A stretch of 64,000 nt of DNA, taken from contig CM048552.1 of NCBI GenBank assembly GCA_026413225.1, positions 48,003,001-48,067,000 on the forward strand. The letters run 5' to 3'. This document shows positions 24,995-37,970 of the stretch, one piece after another. The notes below the pieces were generated by a model that searched no databases, was not told the DNA's origin, and was given only the letters and a program-made list of their open reading frames with translations. The translations under genes were made by a program, and so were the position numbers. Numbering within the stretch: the stretch's first letter is position 1; each line of letters begins with the position of its first letter. This DNA is from Otis tarda (lineage: Eukaryota > Chordata > Aves > Otidiformes > Otididae).

Positions 24995-25876
24995 TGTGGT
25001 GAGTTGACCTTGGCTGGCTGCTAGAAGCCCACCCAGCCACTCTGTCATTCACCATATGAAACAGGGCAAGGGGAGAAAATAAGATGGAAAAGCTTGGGGG
25101 TCAAGATAAAGACAGAGAGATGGCTTACCAGTTATTGTCAAGGACATAACAGACTCTGCCTGAGGAATTTTTTTTTTCCAATTAAAAATAGAGTAGGAAT
25201 TTGAGAAAAAAAGACAGCAACAAAAACACCTTCCTGCACACCCACCCCAGTTTTTTCCTTCATTTTTCACTCCTCTATCCAGCCCACCTCTCTGAGCAGT
25301 GCAGGGAGATGGAGAATGGGGTCTTGCAGTCAGTCCATAACAGTTTCTCTGTGCAGCTCCTTTCTCCTCACACTTTGCCTCTGCTCCAGCCTGGGTCCTC
25401 CATGGGTTGCAGTCCTTCAGGACAAACCTTCTCCAGCGTGGGCTCCTCTCCACAGGCCACAGTTCCTTCAGGGCACATTCATCTGCTCTGATCTGGGGTC
25501 CTCCACAAGCTGCAAAGAAATACCTGCTCTACCATGGTCTTCTCCGTGGGCGGCAAGTGAATATCTGCTCCAGCACCTAAGGCATCTCCTCCCCCTTCTT
25601 CTCAAACCTTAGTGTTTGCAAGACTGCTTCTCAAACATTTTTTCCTCAGTCCTCACTGCCTATGTGGTATTTTGTTTTTTCTTAAATATGCTTTCCCAGA
25701 GGTTCCACCAGCTTGGCTGACAAGATCAGCTGTATCCTCTAGAGGGTCTGGTTTGGACCTGGCTGGACCCAGCTGTGCCTGGCATGGGGTAGCACCTGGC
25801 TTTTCACACAGAGGCTGCCTGCTGCAACTTCCTTTGTGCCAGCACTTTCACACCTACACCCAATGCGAACACTACA
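24995..25876 (-). mobile_element. Solo-LTR-like element, minus orientation
   Basis: The low-coordinate end, TGTGGTGAGTTGACCTTGGC, is the reverse complement of an LTR end very like the provirus 3' LTR end at 59840-59856. Read on the minus strand, the element has a TATATTTAAG-like promoter region (complement of 25681-25692), CCATGG-containing leader repeats like those at 3850-4068, and a U5 module CTGTCTTTATCTTGAC near 25100-25120. No retroviral coding sequence adjoins it. I could not find a clean target-site duplication (flanks AACAG and TTAGA), so the high-coordinate boundary is uncertain by a few tens of bases. Confidence 0.8.
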
Positions 25877-28487
25877 TTAGAACTATTCAACCAGTGCAAA
25901 TCATAAAAAGGGTCACTTAGCAACTTGCAAAAAAATAGGTGTGTTCAATCAGAAGAACTGTCGCTGTAATGTTTAATCCTTTATTACCTTCAGAATATAA
26001 TCTACCCTCTATTTTTGTAGATTTTAATTATGTTAAATGTTATTGAAATAAGGTTTCATTTGGTGATATTAATCCGAATGGATTTGTGTTCTCTACGGGA
26101 AATATTAAATTGCCTCTGTTAAATGTGTCCGTGATAACATTACACAGCATCCCAAAGGAGCCAGAAGCAATGTAAGAAGTGATGGCTAGAAACCTGGTTT
26201 CGTTGGCTTAATCTGTTTTCACTGAGACTATTATTAATTAAATGTTACTTACTAATGCTTTCGCGAGTTGCAGAAATGACCTTAGGAAATTTGTGTTAAT
26301 CCTCCTAGACACCATGATCTCAGTAAGAACAGTTCTCTTTTTCCCTTTTAAGAAAATAAAATGGAGGACACAATGGAAAAAAAAATCTTGCCTTACAAAT
26401 AATTTATATATTTATATCCAGAATCAATCTTTCCAATTTTTTTTGTATGTATGTGTCTCATTTCAGTTATTCTTTTTCTATCCGATCAGAATAATGGATG
26501 CATGAGAAGGTGTGATTTGTCCTCATTACTTCTAAGCAAAATAGACAGTTCACAGGACCTGCTTTTCTTGTATTATTATTAGGACTTGGTTTCTGGAAAC
26601 AAAAGTAGCTACCTCGCCTAAGCTTACAAATACATAGTGCATTATAAAATAAATCTCTGTATTTGTTTTTCTCATTGGAAATACTGTCCAGAACAATATT
26701 GGTTTATTTATTCATTAAATTATTTATCTTTTTTCTCTCTTTTTTTTTAGTAGTTAGCTTTTGAGCATGCTCTTCTTAATATCCTGAAGGGTTGATTACA
26801 TCGCCTGCTTTTTCCCTTGTTACCTCAAGAAACTCAGAAGTGGCAGTTTTTGCTGTACAGCCATATTAACTATTTAATTGACACACACAGTGATAAACAA
26901 AAAGTATAAAATCTCACTGTGACCGTTTTATGACTTCTCAACAGAAATTGGAAGCACTTCCCTGAAATGAGAATTGCTTTCAGTTTGCATATATGAGTGC
27001 AAACATCCTAAAATTTCTGAGGAGAAAGTACATATTATCATATCCAAAAGATGGTTTAGATATACATGTGAGATGAATGTTGGATGATGAATGCTGAATG
27101 ATATTCCAAAGAATAAAGGAGCCAAAGGATTTCATGCTGGCATTTCTTTTCAGGGAGACTTTGGCTAGATGAATGTACCAGGTCTTGTACTTTCAGTTAG
27201 AGGGTATAAATAAATTAGAAGTTTCTAAGAAGGTCCACACAAAATATTCAAAGGATGAAAAACATTCCAGATCTGGAAATCTAAGCTCAATGTAGTTGGT
27301 TTATTACAAAGAACATTAAGGTTTGATCTTGAATTCAGTATCAGGGCTTTTCAGTTTAATAAGTGAAGTTACAACAATGACGGTAGGTGAACACTAAGCA
27401 GAGAGATTCTAGAAATAACATATGTACCTTTCACCACCACTTTGGTCAATTGAAGAAGGGTTCAAGTGATAATGTTTCTTCATCACTAAATATTTTTTAA
27501 TTAATGTAAAAAAACAATTAGATTTTTTTTCTGAATTCGTGGATCTAGTTCAGTACTGAATTACTCTGAAAGGTCATGTGGCTGTTTCATGCAAGTTAAA
27601 CCATGAAGCCCTTTTTCTGGTTTTACAGTCAATAGATCTATAGAGTCCACCTTTGAAATCTATGTCGTTTCAAACAAGAATCTTCATAAAATCAGTTGAT
27701 ACTATTCTGTGGGGACAGATTGAGTATAATAAGGATCTTGCAACTAGTTTAGTATCTATAGAGAACTGCCTTCTCCTAAGTAATGACCACTGAGGATAAT
27801 GGGGACTCAGATTTCTTCAGAGAAATATGAAGTATTTTTAATATGAGGCAGAAATAATTATAAATTAGAAAATATACAATGAAACATTTGTGTTACTAAA
27901 AGCTAGTGAACATTTATTTGCAATGGTGGTAAAAACCCTATCTGGCTATTGCTGGGAATCTTGTAGTTTTTGTAGGTAAGAAAAAGGTGGTAAATGTTGA
28001 GGTCTTCCAAGGCATGGAGATAACACATTCAGCATTATATCACAATGAAAGTGTCAATTGTTATCTGTTTGCTGGTTTTATCTCTATAGAAGCAATGGTA
28101 TGGCTGTATGGCTTTATTGCAAAGAAATTAAAAGCATTTATATTCAGTAGAAGGTAAGCTGGCCTTCTGTATGAATAGAGGTAATAGAGATAATTGCGAT
28201 AAGCTTCAGTTTTTGAATTGATATTGGTTATGTTATAACGAGAATCTTATTTGAAAATTGAGAAGAAAAAGATCATACTTTGCTTGAAAATAAATCTGAT
28301 GCACTTTAAATGCCAAAGAATGATGGGTAAGTCTTGAATATTCATAATGAGAAAAAATCACTGAAATGGAGCTGAAAGGGATAAATAATTTTTGAGGGAA
28401 ACTTCTACCTAGTGTAATCATAGCAGTATCCAGACTACTTGCTTACATTCACGATTCTTATGCAGAGCAGGTATTTGTTGGTTGGTA
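25877..28487. other. Unique AT-rich non-coding DNA
   Basis: No gene or clear repeat. Open frames up to 87 codons (26242-26505, plus) are without motif. Confidence 0.6.
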
Positions 28488-28652
28488 TATGCTGCTGGTG
28501 GTAGATGCCCATCTCTGGAAACATTCATGGCTGGGTTGGATGGGGCTCTGAGCAACCTGATCCAGTTGGAGATGTCCCTGCTCCTTGCAGAGGGGCTGAA
28601 GTAGATGGCTTTTAAAGGTCCCTTCTAACCCTAATGATTCTATGATTCTATA
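28488..28652 (+). mobile_element. CR1 LINE 3' end, short fragment
   Basis: Plus-strand CR1 tail: CCCATCTCTGGAAACATTCA near 28508, then the GATGGGGCTCTGAGCAACCTG phrase near 28540, ending with two ATGATTCTAT units. It is truncated to about 165 bp and carries only the last ORF2 codons and 3' UTR. Confidence 0.93.
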
Positions 28653-31600
28653 ATTTGCAGAAACTACTGGAACCATCATTTAAGTTTGATAATTGACTAA
28701 ATTCATTTTTGTGCTTTATAGGAACACAAATATATATATGTAACCTAATACTTGGATTGCTGTATACTTCCACTAATGAATTTTATGTAGTTAGTGGGAC
28801 AGTAGGCAATGTCCTCCTATATTCTTCTTTAATTTATGAAAATTAATTTGACCTGTGTATTTTTGCAAAAACAAAACGTATGCAGATATCTGGCAATTCT
28901 TGTCATTAACAATCACTGTCTTAATTTTTCTGAATCATGACACAAACTGACTTTTATCTTTCATCTGTTGTGCTAAATTTCTGGGTTTTTTTCTTTATTG
29001 CTAACTGTGAACAGTAAAACTACAGAAAATCAGACAAGTGAAAAGACTGGCACTTTTGCAAGGATAAATCTATACTTAAACCCGTAGCTACATCAATAGC
29101 AATAGCAACACGGTTTGCAAGGATCTCCATAACGATGAAAGCTGTTAGTTTGGCCTTTCCTATCTAATAGCTCAGTTAACCCAAGTTCATCAGAGAGGAC
29201 TATAACTACCTGGTTTCCAGAAGTTCAGGTATGCAGAACTAGCAGTCACAAGGAGCTGACAGCTCTGCACAGATTTAAAATGTGTTAATGTAAATCGGTG
29301 TTCCTGGACTCAGTATATCAAAGTTAAAATCTCCAGAAAGAAGGCCATGCATCACTAAAAACTAAGTCTCATGAAATAAATTAGAGTAGCTGTGCTTCTC
29401 TCCAAAGTAAAATTTCTAACTGGCTTTGCTGTATCCAGTATTAGCATCCATACAGAAAGCACACTGTGGTTGAACCACTTTGAAATTTTCTGTGTAATAA
29501 GAATAAGCTTTAAAAATGTCTGAAATATTTGTTGTACAGCATCATTAGTCATCTAAATATATCCATCAGATCAGTGTTTTAAGTTATTTTTATGACTGGA
29601 ACATGTACTGAAGAGGTGCAGATGCAAAAGTGGGCAAGGGGCTATATGTGTCACCACAGCACATCTCCAGAGGTGAAATTTTATACTGCACTGGCTGGTG
29701 AGGATCTGACAATAGTAAAAGTAGAGACTAAAATGCTGAAATCTTCTTCCTTCTCCCCATTACCAGAAAATCTTTACCTGCTGTCATATTCTGGAAACTG
29801 TTCCTGCTCTGTGTGCTGTGCCTCTTTGGTGCAGCTGAAGTTCCACATCTTCATTTTCTAAAAGCTTCAAAGCTTTTATTTCCTCTGTGATACTTTGCCT
29901 GAAGGCAGTGCACTAGATTTGCGGTAAGCCGAGGTTTCCTTCACATGTTTCATTATGGTTGTTGCCTTTCTCTGTAGCAGCAGCCTGTGTTTATAACTCA
30001 GCAGTTCAGCCTGTTTGCACAACTCCCTTTGCATTCCTGGGACTTACAACTCACTGCAATATTAGTTCTTGTTGCCAGGGCACTTTGTATAACACTTGAC
30101 TCTATTTTAATGTACACCTATTTTTGGAGCAGAGCAATGAGCAGAGCTTTGCCTTAGTCGTTTATTTTGCTCAGACATTTATTTGGAAGATATTAGTTCT
30201 GTTAGGGTATCCACAGATGACAGATTTGTCCATTCATTGGTAGTAGACCAAATATGGCCAAGACCAGATGCTCACGGCTTAAATGTGAGCACGGAAAGCC
30301 TCCTACTCTGTGTGTTAGATTAGTCCCGGATAATCTGCACTGATAATATGTGTTCTTAGTTTCCTTTCTTTTACACTGTGCTCAGTTGGTTGTCTGTGAG
30401 AGCAAGCTGGATGTAAGGTGCTACTACTAGTGAGTGGAGTACTCTAGTTTGGTGTCATATTGTACTAACTTTGAATGATTATGGCTGATACAGCTAATAT
30501 TCACCAATATAAAATGGTGTTGCTCTGAGGGGCTAGCACAAAGCTGCTAAGCCTACACTGTGTACTTGTACAACCAGTATACTAATGCTTGCCTTTGGCT
30601 GAACTGCCTGATCTCTTCTGCACATGCTACGCAGTCTCAAGTGAGGCTGCCCTAGGCTCTTTCGAGCAGAAAGTCATGAAATCTCTGGCTTCTTTAGCAT
30701 GCATTACATTAGCTGACAAGTACAGTGCTGTTTAAATCCGAGACAGGCATTCCCACCAGTGGAAAAAGCAACCAAACGCCATCCTCAGTTAAATGAAGGA
30801 CTGTTTTCTCCTAGGAATATTTTGTGTTGCCTGTGTTTTAACAAGGGTTGGTTTTAAATCTCAACTGAAGTGAGACACCTGATTACAGGCAGCAATGCAG
30901 TCTGTAAAAACAGGAATTGTGAGTCTTAAAGGCACTGAGTGAGAACACAAGTTACCATGGAATGAATGATGCCTTTGTGGAAAGACTGTAATTCATGTTC
31001 ATTAAAAGACAAAGCAAAATTACAGATGGGTGTGGCAGAATTGGGAAGCTAATCTGTATTTTCACACTATTATACAATGGCTTAGATTTGCTTCATATTT
31101 TATACAAGTAGCACAGCAGAACTCGTCAAGCATTCACCACTGTCAAGTTTAACTTAATCATATAGTCAGTAATTCCTGCTTCACTTTCTTACACTTACTT
31201 CTTCCTTATCTATTGTTTTCTCCCTATTATGTCAGCTGATGCAAACCAGTATGTTAAAATATTTCTTTGAAAATGGAATACTTATCTTTATCCACAGTAG
31301 TCATTTACTGTGCAATTATACCCAGCTTTTCCTATTGTTCAGCCCATAGACCCCTGTCTCCAGCAGACTTAATTCAGTGCAATTCTGCAGCTGCCTAGGT
31401 TGACTGGTATTAAAAGGAAATGCAAAAATTAAAGAAAATGTTTCAATGAATAAGGAATCTCTGAAGCCAGTTTTTCCCTAGGAGATCAAGGGTGGTATGG
31501 GCATGGAAAAAGGGTTGTCTCATGCAGAAGGGATGCATTCTTCTGAATTTTGCTGTACAGCAATCTATCATATATGACCTAAATGGAAAAATAATTTTCA

Positions 31601-34249
31601 GATTTAAATAATAACTTCTGGTGTCCATACCATAGATATGAATGAGAACATAATATCTGAACAGTAGCTCAGGAAGGCATTACCCTCAAACAGTAACAGA
31701 GGCAAAAAAAAATTTCTAGACACATGAACATGATCAGTTTTGTCAAACTGTTCCCCCAACAGCCATGCAAAGCAGAGAACAGGATTTTGTCACTCAAATC
31801 CACTGTTTCCTCTTGCACAACAGCACTGGTAGCATTCACTGTTCCTCCTTTTCAAGGGGTGCGTCTGATAATGGACTTCCATGTAGATGTGCTGAAAGGC
31901 ATCTCCAAACCTAGGGAAGGGCAACATTTCTTTGCAGAGTTATTTTCTTAAATGAAGCATAATTGTTAGCACAAAGCCTTCAAACAGTTTTGAAATGTGT
32001 AATGTCACTACATATCTCTCTAGGGAGACATGGGAAGATGTGCAATACCACAAGAAAAATAACCATTAAAACAAAGAATATAGTTAACCAATGTAACTTT
32101 AAAATAGATTTATGTTCTTCTGAACAGATTTTATTTGGGTATCAAGTCAATTCTTCTAAATGTAGACCAAACAGTGACATATTCTACTATTCTACTTGGT
32201 ACTCCAATGGCACAAAGGTTTTGGCAGAGGAAAACTCATACTTTATTCATCTTCGCATGTGGTAATACACCCAGAGCATGCCATTTGTCAGCGTAATGAC
32301 AATTCTTGTTTCCCCGACTGCCTAGAGGAAAAGTTTTAAATACAACATTGTTTCTGGCTAAGGGGCAGTCATCTAAAAATCTTGACACTTAAGCCTTTCC
32401 TTAGTTTCACAATATCTGGGAGATCCGGTACAGTATGTTCCTGCAAAATCCCTGCTTAAATCTGTGGCCACTTTCCCCTAAGCTGTGATCAAGACAGAGA
32501 GTATGCATAAGTTCTTTTATTTAGGTTCTACAGCAAAATATTAAAGGAGTGAGGCAACCTGACTCCTGATTATTTTAAGAAAAGACCGTTAAAATAAAAT
32601 GCGTGAAGTCAACCGGGCTCTGCAGACTCTCAGGGCTTTGTTCCTTTGTTAGCATCACAGCACTAGGCACCAGTTGGTCAGAGGAGGATACTGTGAAATA
32701 TAGAAAGAAACAGACTGCTACAGTTTTCTTTCCTACTTTCTAATGCGTTTTGAGTCTTACTGGCACGGAAAATCCAGAAACTTCAGATAGAGGTATGATT
32801 ATGAAGTTAAAAGGCAATGTACAATGAGCTACCTGACCTTTTGTCTTTCCTTGGTGGAGGAATTCAAAATCCAAAGTAGGTCACAAGTAAATTCATTTTG
32901 TAGGCTTGACCTTGTACTCAGTGGACTTTTAATCCCATCACAAAACCACTGGATGATGTTATAAATACCAATTTTGAAACAGCCCTTTTGGGACAGTATC
33001 TTTATCTTGGCAACTGGTTTCTGCTGAAAAGGGACCAAAAGAGTTCAGGAGAAAAACTCTTCTAAAATACTACTCTTCTCTTACATCATGTGCACTTGTA
33101 TAATGATAGCCTGACACCTGGCTATTCTAACTGTATTAATTTCTTAGATATCTAAAGACATATACAGAAAAATTAACTAGATACAGAAACAGGGGATGAA
33201 GACTAGCCTCTCAGCTCTATAACTTGTTCTCAGTTTAGGCAGTAATTGGTTTATTTCCTGTGTTTCTCCTATCTTTTTTCCTTACTCTGTTATCTTCGCT
33301 GCTCAATCTGTCCTGCTGCTGAGGCTTAGCAGCAGCCAGTGAGTAGCCCTTCTATGTGAATAACATTGGAAAGAAGTCCACTATGAAGACTTCATGCCAA
33401 ATGGAAAAAGGGTCTCGAGTGAAGGATAGGATTTGGTCATTAAACTTTGTATTTGTGGTCAAATATGATCAAATCCAGAACATGGAGATCTGGGGTTATT
33501 TCAAGAATTAACTTGTTTCTTTTCCTTAACTTGTATTGTTCTTACTGAAAAAAAAATTATAAACCATGCTCCTTGAGCTGAATTAACTGTAACTGAAGTT
33601 CTTGGCAGCTTTAAAGACAAACAGAGTCATAGTCAGTGCTTCATACCAACAAGGCATTTCATATTGAACTTCCTTGTTTTCTTTTACATTTATTTGCCTT
33701 CCTTTCTATTTTCAAAATTAAGATGATGTAGAGTGGTACTTTGCGGTTGGGAGAATGGTGTTCTTTTTTCCCTCTACAAATTGATCTGGACTGGAAATGA
33801 AATGTGAGGTTAGCCCCTTTAACAGGATCCCAAAAAAAAGTCAACTCCCAAATGTTAAAGCTCTTCAGATCTCATCTGTTAACAAGACAGTGCACATGAG
33901 ATGCCTGGAGTGAGAAAGAAACATATTAAATTTTTCAAGTTTTCCATTGAAGATATAGAACTGATTTTACTTTATTCAAGAGCAGGGAAGCCCTCAATGC
34001 TAGGGGCTGTTGAGGAGCAACCTGGGCCTGCGGGAGGATCAGCAGGACTTTTCTGAGTATTTTGGCAACTCAGATGTATGTGGACCATGAAGAGCCATTT
34101 CAGTACTTCTGCATGGGGGCTCGGGGTCCCACTGAACCCTGCACTCCAAATGTCCAAGTGTCATCAGGAATCTAAATAGGAGCGGAGAGGACATCTGCAC
34201 ATACCAGGAACTTCTGTGCAAAGGAAAGAATTTATAAGGAAGGTAAGTT

Positions 34250-34270
34250 AAAAAAAAAAAAAAAAAAAAA
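34250..34270 (+). repeat. 21-nt poly(A) run next to a splice-donor-like site
   Basis: An uninterrupted run of about 21 A follows AAGGTAAGT at about 34240-34248. The sequence just upstream (33980-34240) is GC-richer than its surroundings. A retrocopy tail or a chance run are both possible. Confidence 0.5.
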
Positions 34271-35098
34271 GCTAGCTGAGTTAAAATAAATATTTGACTA
34301 CACAAAGCAGTTAGGTACTTTCCATCAGATGCAGGAAATCAATTCACACATTTTAATGAAGAAAAAAGAAGTTAATAAATACACTGCTTGTGTATTAATA
34401 ATCTAGTTTATGCTTTAGCTTCAGGCCTGTAAATATTTCGCTTGACTGCTGATCCTGTTTGTTTCCACTTTTCTCACCATCTATTTTTACCATCCATCTG
34501 TTCTAATAAAAAAATACAACAAAGATTATAATTTAACAAGTTATTTATCTTTGATAATTTAGATATCTAAAAGTTAAGTGTAAAATTAGACTTACATAGT
34601 TGTTCAGGCTTTCTCTATAGCTGACAGAGATAAACAGATAATTTCAAGTAGTGCCTCAACCCCTTCATAATGCATATATGAGACTGGTGGAATTAATTAA
34701 ACCTGATTTTTCTATTTCTCTCTCTCTTCACTGCGGAAGAAGTCTGGATAACTAGTGCAGACCACTAGTCCATCTTTTAGATGGTGAAAATGAGGTAAAG
34801 TGAATTCAAATTCTAATGCATGACTTGAGTCATTCCCCATGCAGTACAGTCCTGAGCTAGTTGATGTCTCCAGTAGTTATTCCAACCTAAATAAAAGCAA
34901 TTTGTTTAGCAATATTTTAACTGGAACAGAGTAAGAAATGTCTGTATTTTGTCTGCTGCTGTGTAGGTATTTAACATCAGACCACATATTAATGTTGAGG
35001 AAACTAATAAAACAACAATACATTAAATTATGTTTAACATTACTCCTCCTCCCTCAAGAAAGAAATGGTGACATCTGTGATCCTAAATTGTTCACATT

Positions 35099-35150
35099 TT
35101 TATATATTTTATATACCTATATATTTTATATATATATATAATATACCCAT
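35099..35150. repeat. TA-rich low-complexity tract
   Basis: Repeated TATATATTTTATATA words, including about eight TA units near 35127-35142. Confidence 0.8.
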
Positions 35151-35667
35151 AATTTTTAATATAATTATCTTTTATGGTGTATTTTAATATTAAATATGAA
35201 AGTGGAAAGGGACTACCTCGTGTAGCTAGATATTCTTGCAGTTAAACCCTACTTCGTCTTTCTAGGAGGCTCTAGTGCCTGTTCTTAAGATAAAAATATG
35301 TATTGTGACAAAGCAACTGCAGAACAGAGCTGTGGGAAAAAGCACTAGATCACAAAAATACTTATCCACTAGATGAATGAGCTGAAAAACTGGTTTGGTC
35401 CCCATCTTGGTAAAGAGAATACAAAATCTGTTATGACATTGCTGCCTGCATCTGCTGCCTTTTTCTTCAAAGAGTCATTAAATGTTTCAAATAATAATTG
35501 ACCTAATTCACTTTAAGACATTTAAGAATTGGGATCCTCTAACCAATGTCAGATTGGTAAAGAGAAATGAGGACAAACCCTAGACCACATGCAAATATAG
35601 TAGCCGAGTTCCCTCTCATGTCAGTAAGTGTAAGCTCAGCAGCAATCAATGGCAGTCTTGCCAATCT

Positions 35668-35678
35668 AACATGGCGGC
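35668..35678 (+). promoter_or_regulatory. YY1-like motif
   Basis: AACATGGCGGC fits the YY1 consensus AANATGGCGGC. A CCAAT word lies at 35661-35665 and an octamer ATGCAAAT at 35589-35596. Function is inferred from motifs only. Confidence 0.3.
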
Positions 35679-35713
35679 TGCTGGTTGCCTTTAGGGCAAA
35701 TTCTATTAGAGTA

Positions 35714-35734
35714 ACTTCTTCTGCAAGAAGAAGT
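35714..35734. repeat. Perfect 9-bp inverted repeat
   Basis: ACTTCTTCT (35714-35722) and AGAAGAAGT (35726-35734) are exact complements around GCA. The outer flanks add further near-complementary bases with one mismatch. Confidence 0.75.
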
Positions 35735-36320
35735 AACTTTTTCTCATTGCATAAGATTTGTAAAAAAAAAAGAACAAGTTTTATTACATCATATGATATA
35801 GCTAAAAAAAAAAAACAGGCAAAGCTGAGAGTGTATGATGGATTAAATAAAAGCTTTTGGTTTTTTTTTCTGTCTAATAAGAGATACTACTCCTGGATAT
35901 CTATCAAATATTAATTTCTTGGCTCTTTGCTCATTTCTATGCTCAGACCTTAAGAATATAAATCCAGAATCATTTCTCTCTGAACTTAATAAGAAATTCA
36001 TGTTTACCTAACACCTAACATAATGTGCAGTGCAGCACTTTATTTGAGCCATTACCAAGGAACAACTAGAGAACCCAGTTGCCCTTTTAGATACTCCATT
36101 AACTCCACAATTACTAGTATTCACAGAAACACTGCAAACTTCATAGACTTCTTTTAAAGCATCAACAAATCATGGGCCGAAGATGGGTTTATTAAAAGAT
36201 ACACAGGAAAATGTAATAATACACTGAGAACAATAATAGGCTGCTATACTTCAAGAACCACTTTAGGATTTTCTCTCAAACACCAGGAGAGCCTGGTGTT
36301 TGAGATTTCACAGATTATTT

Positions 36321-37770
36321 AGAATCATAGAATCATAGAATGGTTAGAGTTGGAAGGGACCTTCAAAGGTCATCTAGTCCAACCCCCCTGCAAGAAGCAG
36401 GGACATCCCTGACTAGATCAGGTTGCTCAGAGCCTCATCCAGCCTGGCCTTGAACATTTCCAGGGATGGGGCATCCACCACCTCTCTGGGCAACCTGTTC
36501 CAGTGCTCTACAACTCTCATTGTAAAAAATTTTTTTCTAATATCTAATCTAAACCTACCTCCTTTTAATTTAAACCCATTACCCCTTGTCCTATCACAAC
36601 AGGCCCTACTGAACAGCCTCTCCCCATCTTTCCTGTAGGCCCCCTTAAGGTATTGGAAGACCGCTATCAGGTCTCCCCGGAGCCTCCTCTTCTCCAGGCT
36701 GAACAGCCCCAACTCTCTCAGCCTGTCCTCATACGAGAGGTGCTCCAGCCCTCTGATCATCTTTGTGGCCCTCCTCTGGACCCTTTCCAACTGGTCCATG
36801 TCCTTCTTATGTTGGGGACTCCAGAACTGGACGCAGTACTCCACGTGGGGTCTCACCAGGGCAGAGTAGAGGGGCAGAATCACCTCCCTTGACCTGCTGG
36901 CCACGCTCCTCTTGATGCAGCCCAGAATGCGGTTGGCCTTCTGGGCCGCAAGGGCGCATTGCCCACTCATGTTGAGCCTCTCGTCCACCAGCACTCCCAA
37001 GTCTTTCTCCTCGGGGCTGCTCTCAATCCATTCTCCGCCCAGCCTGTATTTGTGCCTGGGATTGCCATGACCCAGGTGCAGGACCTTGCACTTGGCCTGG
37101 TTGAACTTCATGAGGTTGCACGGGCCCACCTCTCCAACCTGTCCAGGTCCCTCTGGATGGCATCCCTCCCTTCCAGTGAGTCGACAGCACCACACAGCTT
37201 GGTGTCATCAGCGAACTTGCTGAGGGTGCACTCTATCCCACTGTCCATATCGCCAACAAAGATGTTGAACAGGGCCGGGCCCAACACGGACCCCTGAGGG
37301 ACGCCACTGGTGACCGGTCTCCACTTGGACATTGAGCCATTGACCACCACTCTCTGAGCGCGGCCATCCAGCCAACTCCTTATCCACCGACTGGTCCATC
37401 CATCAAACCCATGCCTCTCTAGTTTAGAGAGAAGGATGTCATGCAGGACAGTGTCATATGCCTTGCACAAGTCCAGGTAGATGATATCCGTTGCCCGTCC
37501 CTTGTCCACCGATGCTGTTACCCTGTCATAAAAGGCCACCAAATTGGTCAGGCACGATCTGCCCTTGGTGAAGCCATGTTGGCTGTCACCAACCACCTCC
37601 TTGCTCTCCATGTGCCTTAGCATGGTTTCCAGGAGAATCTGCTCCATGACCTTGCCAGGAACGGAGGTGAGGCTGACCGGCCTTTAGTTGCCCGGGTCTT
37701 CCTTACTCCCCTTTTTAAAAATGGGGGTTATGTTCCCTCTCTTCCAGTCATCGGGGACCTCACCAGACCG
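36321..37770 (-). mobile_element. Young CR1 LINE fragment with one frameshift
   Basis: Minus-strand CR1 whose 3' end carries two ATCATAGA-type tail units at 36321-36343. It is closely similar to 60049-62028 over its full length. Two long open frames cover it: 37108-37647 (reverse transcriptase, including FADD at 37204-37215) and 36413-37195 (C-terminal part, ending at the normal ORF2 stop). They are joined in the sister copy, and here a single missing G near 37117 separates them. There is also an 11-base difference near 36412 and a stop in place of an open codon near 37684. The element is 5'-truncated at 37770. Flanking TTCACAG occurs on both sides (36307-36313 and 37771-37777). Confidence 0.96.
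36413..37647 (-). pseudogene. CR1 ORF2 reverse transcriptase, frameshifted
   Basis: LINE reverse transcriptase that would copy CR1 RNA at a nicked target site. Visible landmarks from N to C are [14 protein letters not shown] (first catalytic Asp block), [25 protein letters not shown] (catalytic Asp pair), then the C-terminal block ending LDEALSNLI. The endonuclease domain and the N-terminal part of the reverse transcriptase are missing through 5' truncation. A one-base deletion near 37117, next to the conserved WARA segment, shifts the frame, so the copy cannot encode the complete fragment. Compared with the sister copy at 60152-61957, the first catalytic block has FDTVPHD changed to YDTVLHD. 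Confidence 0.9.
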
Positions 37771-37970
37771 TTCACAGTTTTCTGTGAAACTCCTTGGTGA
37801 ATCCCACTGAATATATTCTGTCATATAGTAACATAAATATTTTACTTTCTGTGGCTAAAGACAATTGTAATTTTGGCCTGTACTGAGCAAGTTAAAGAAA
37901 AGTTGCAGCTATAGCAATGCATTTTCATATTATCTCTGTACATGATGTATGTACATGAGAATATATACAA

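Larger units (their letters stand above)
28653..36320. other. Unique AT-rich non-coding DNA
   Basis: No gene is supported over this long stretch. Open frames up to 115 codons (35567-35914) have no recognisable motif and fall in A-rich sequence. Small features of note are listed separately: a poly(A) run at 34250-34270, a TA-rich tract at 35099-35150, and a motif cluster at 35589-35734. Confidence 0.55.

Noticed and set aside
29900..29940. CGGTAAGC as a splice donor
   Set aside because: A lone donor-like word without a plausible exon frame or acceptor is expected by chance.
35567..35914. 115-codon plus-strand open frame
   Set aside because: The second half is built on A-rich runs. No motif is seen, so I kept only the regulatory-motif observation nearby.
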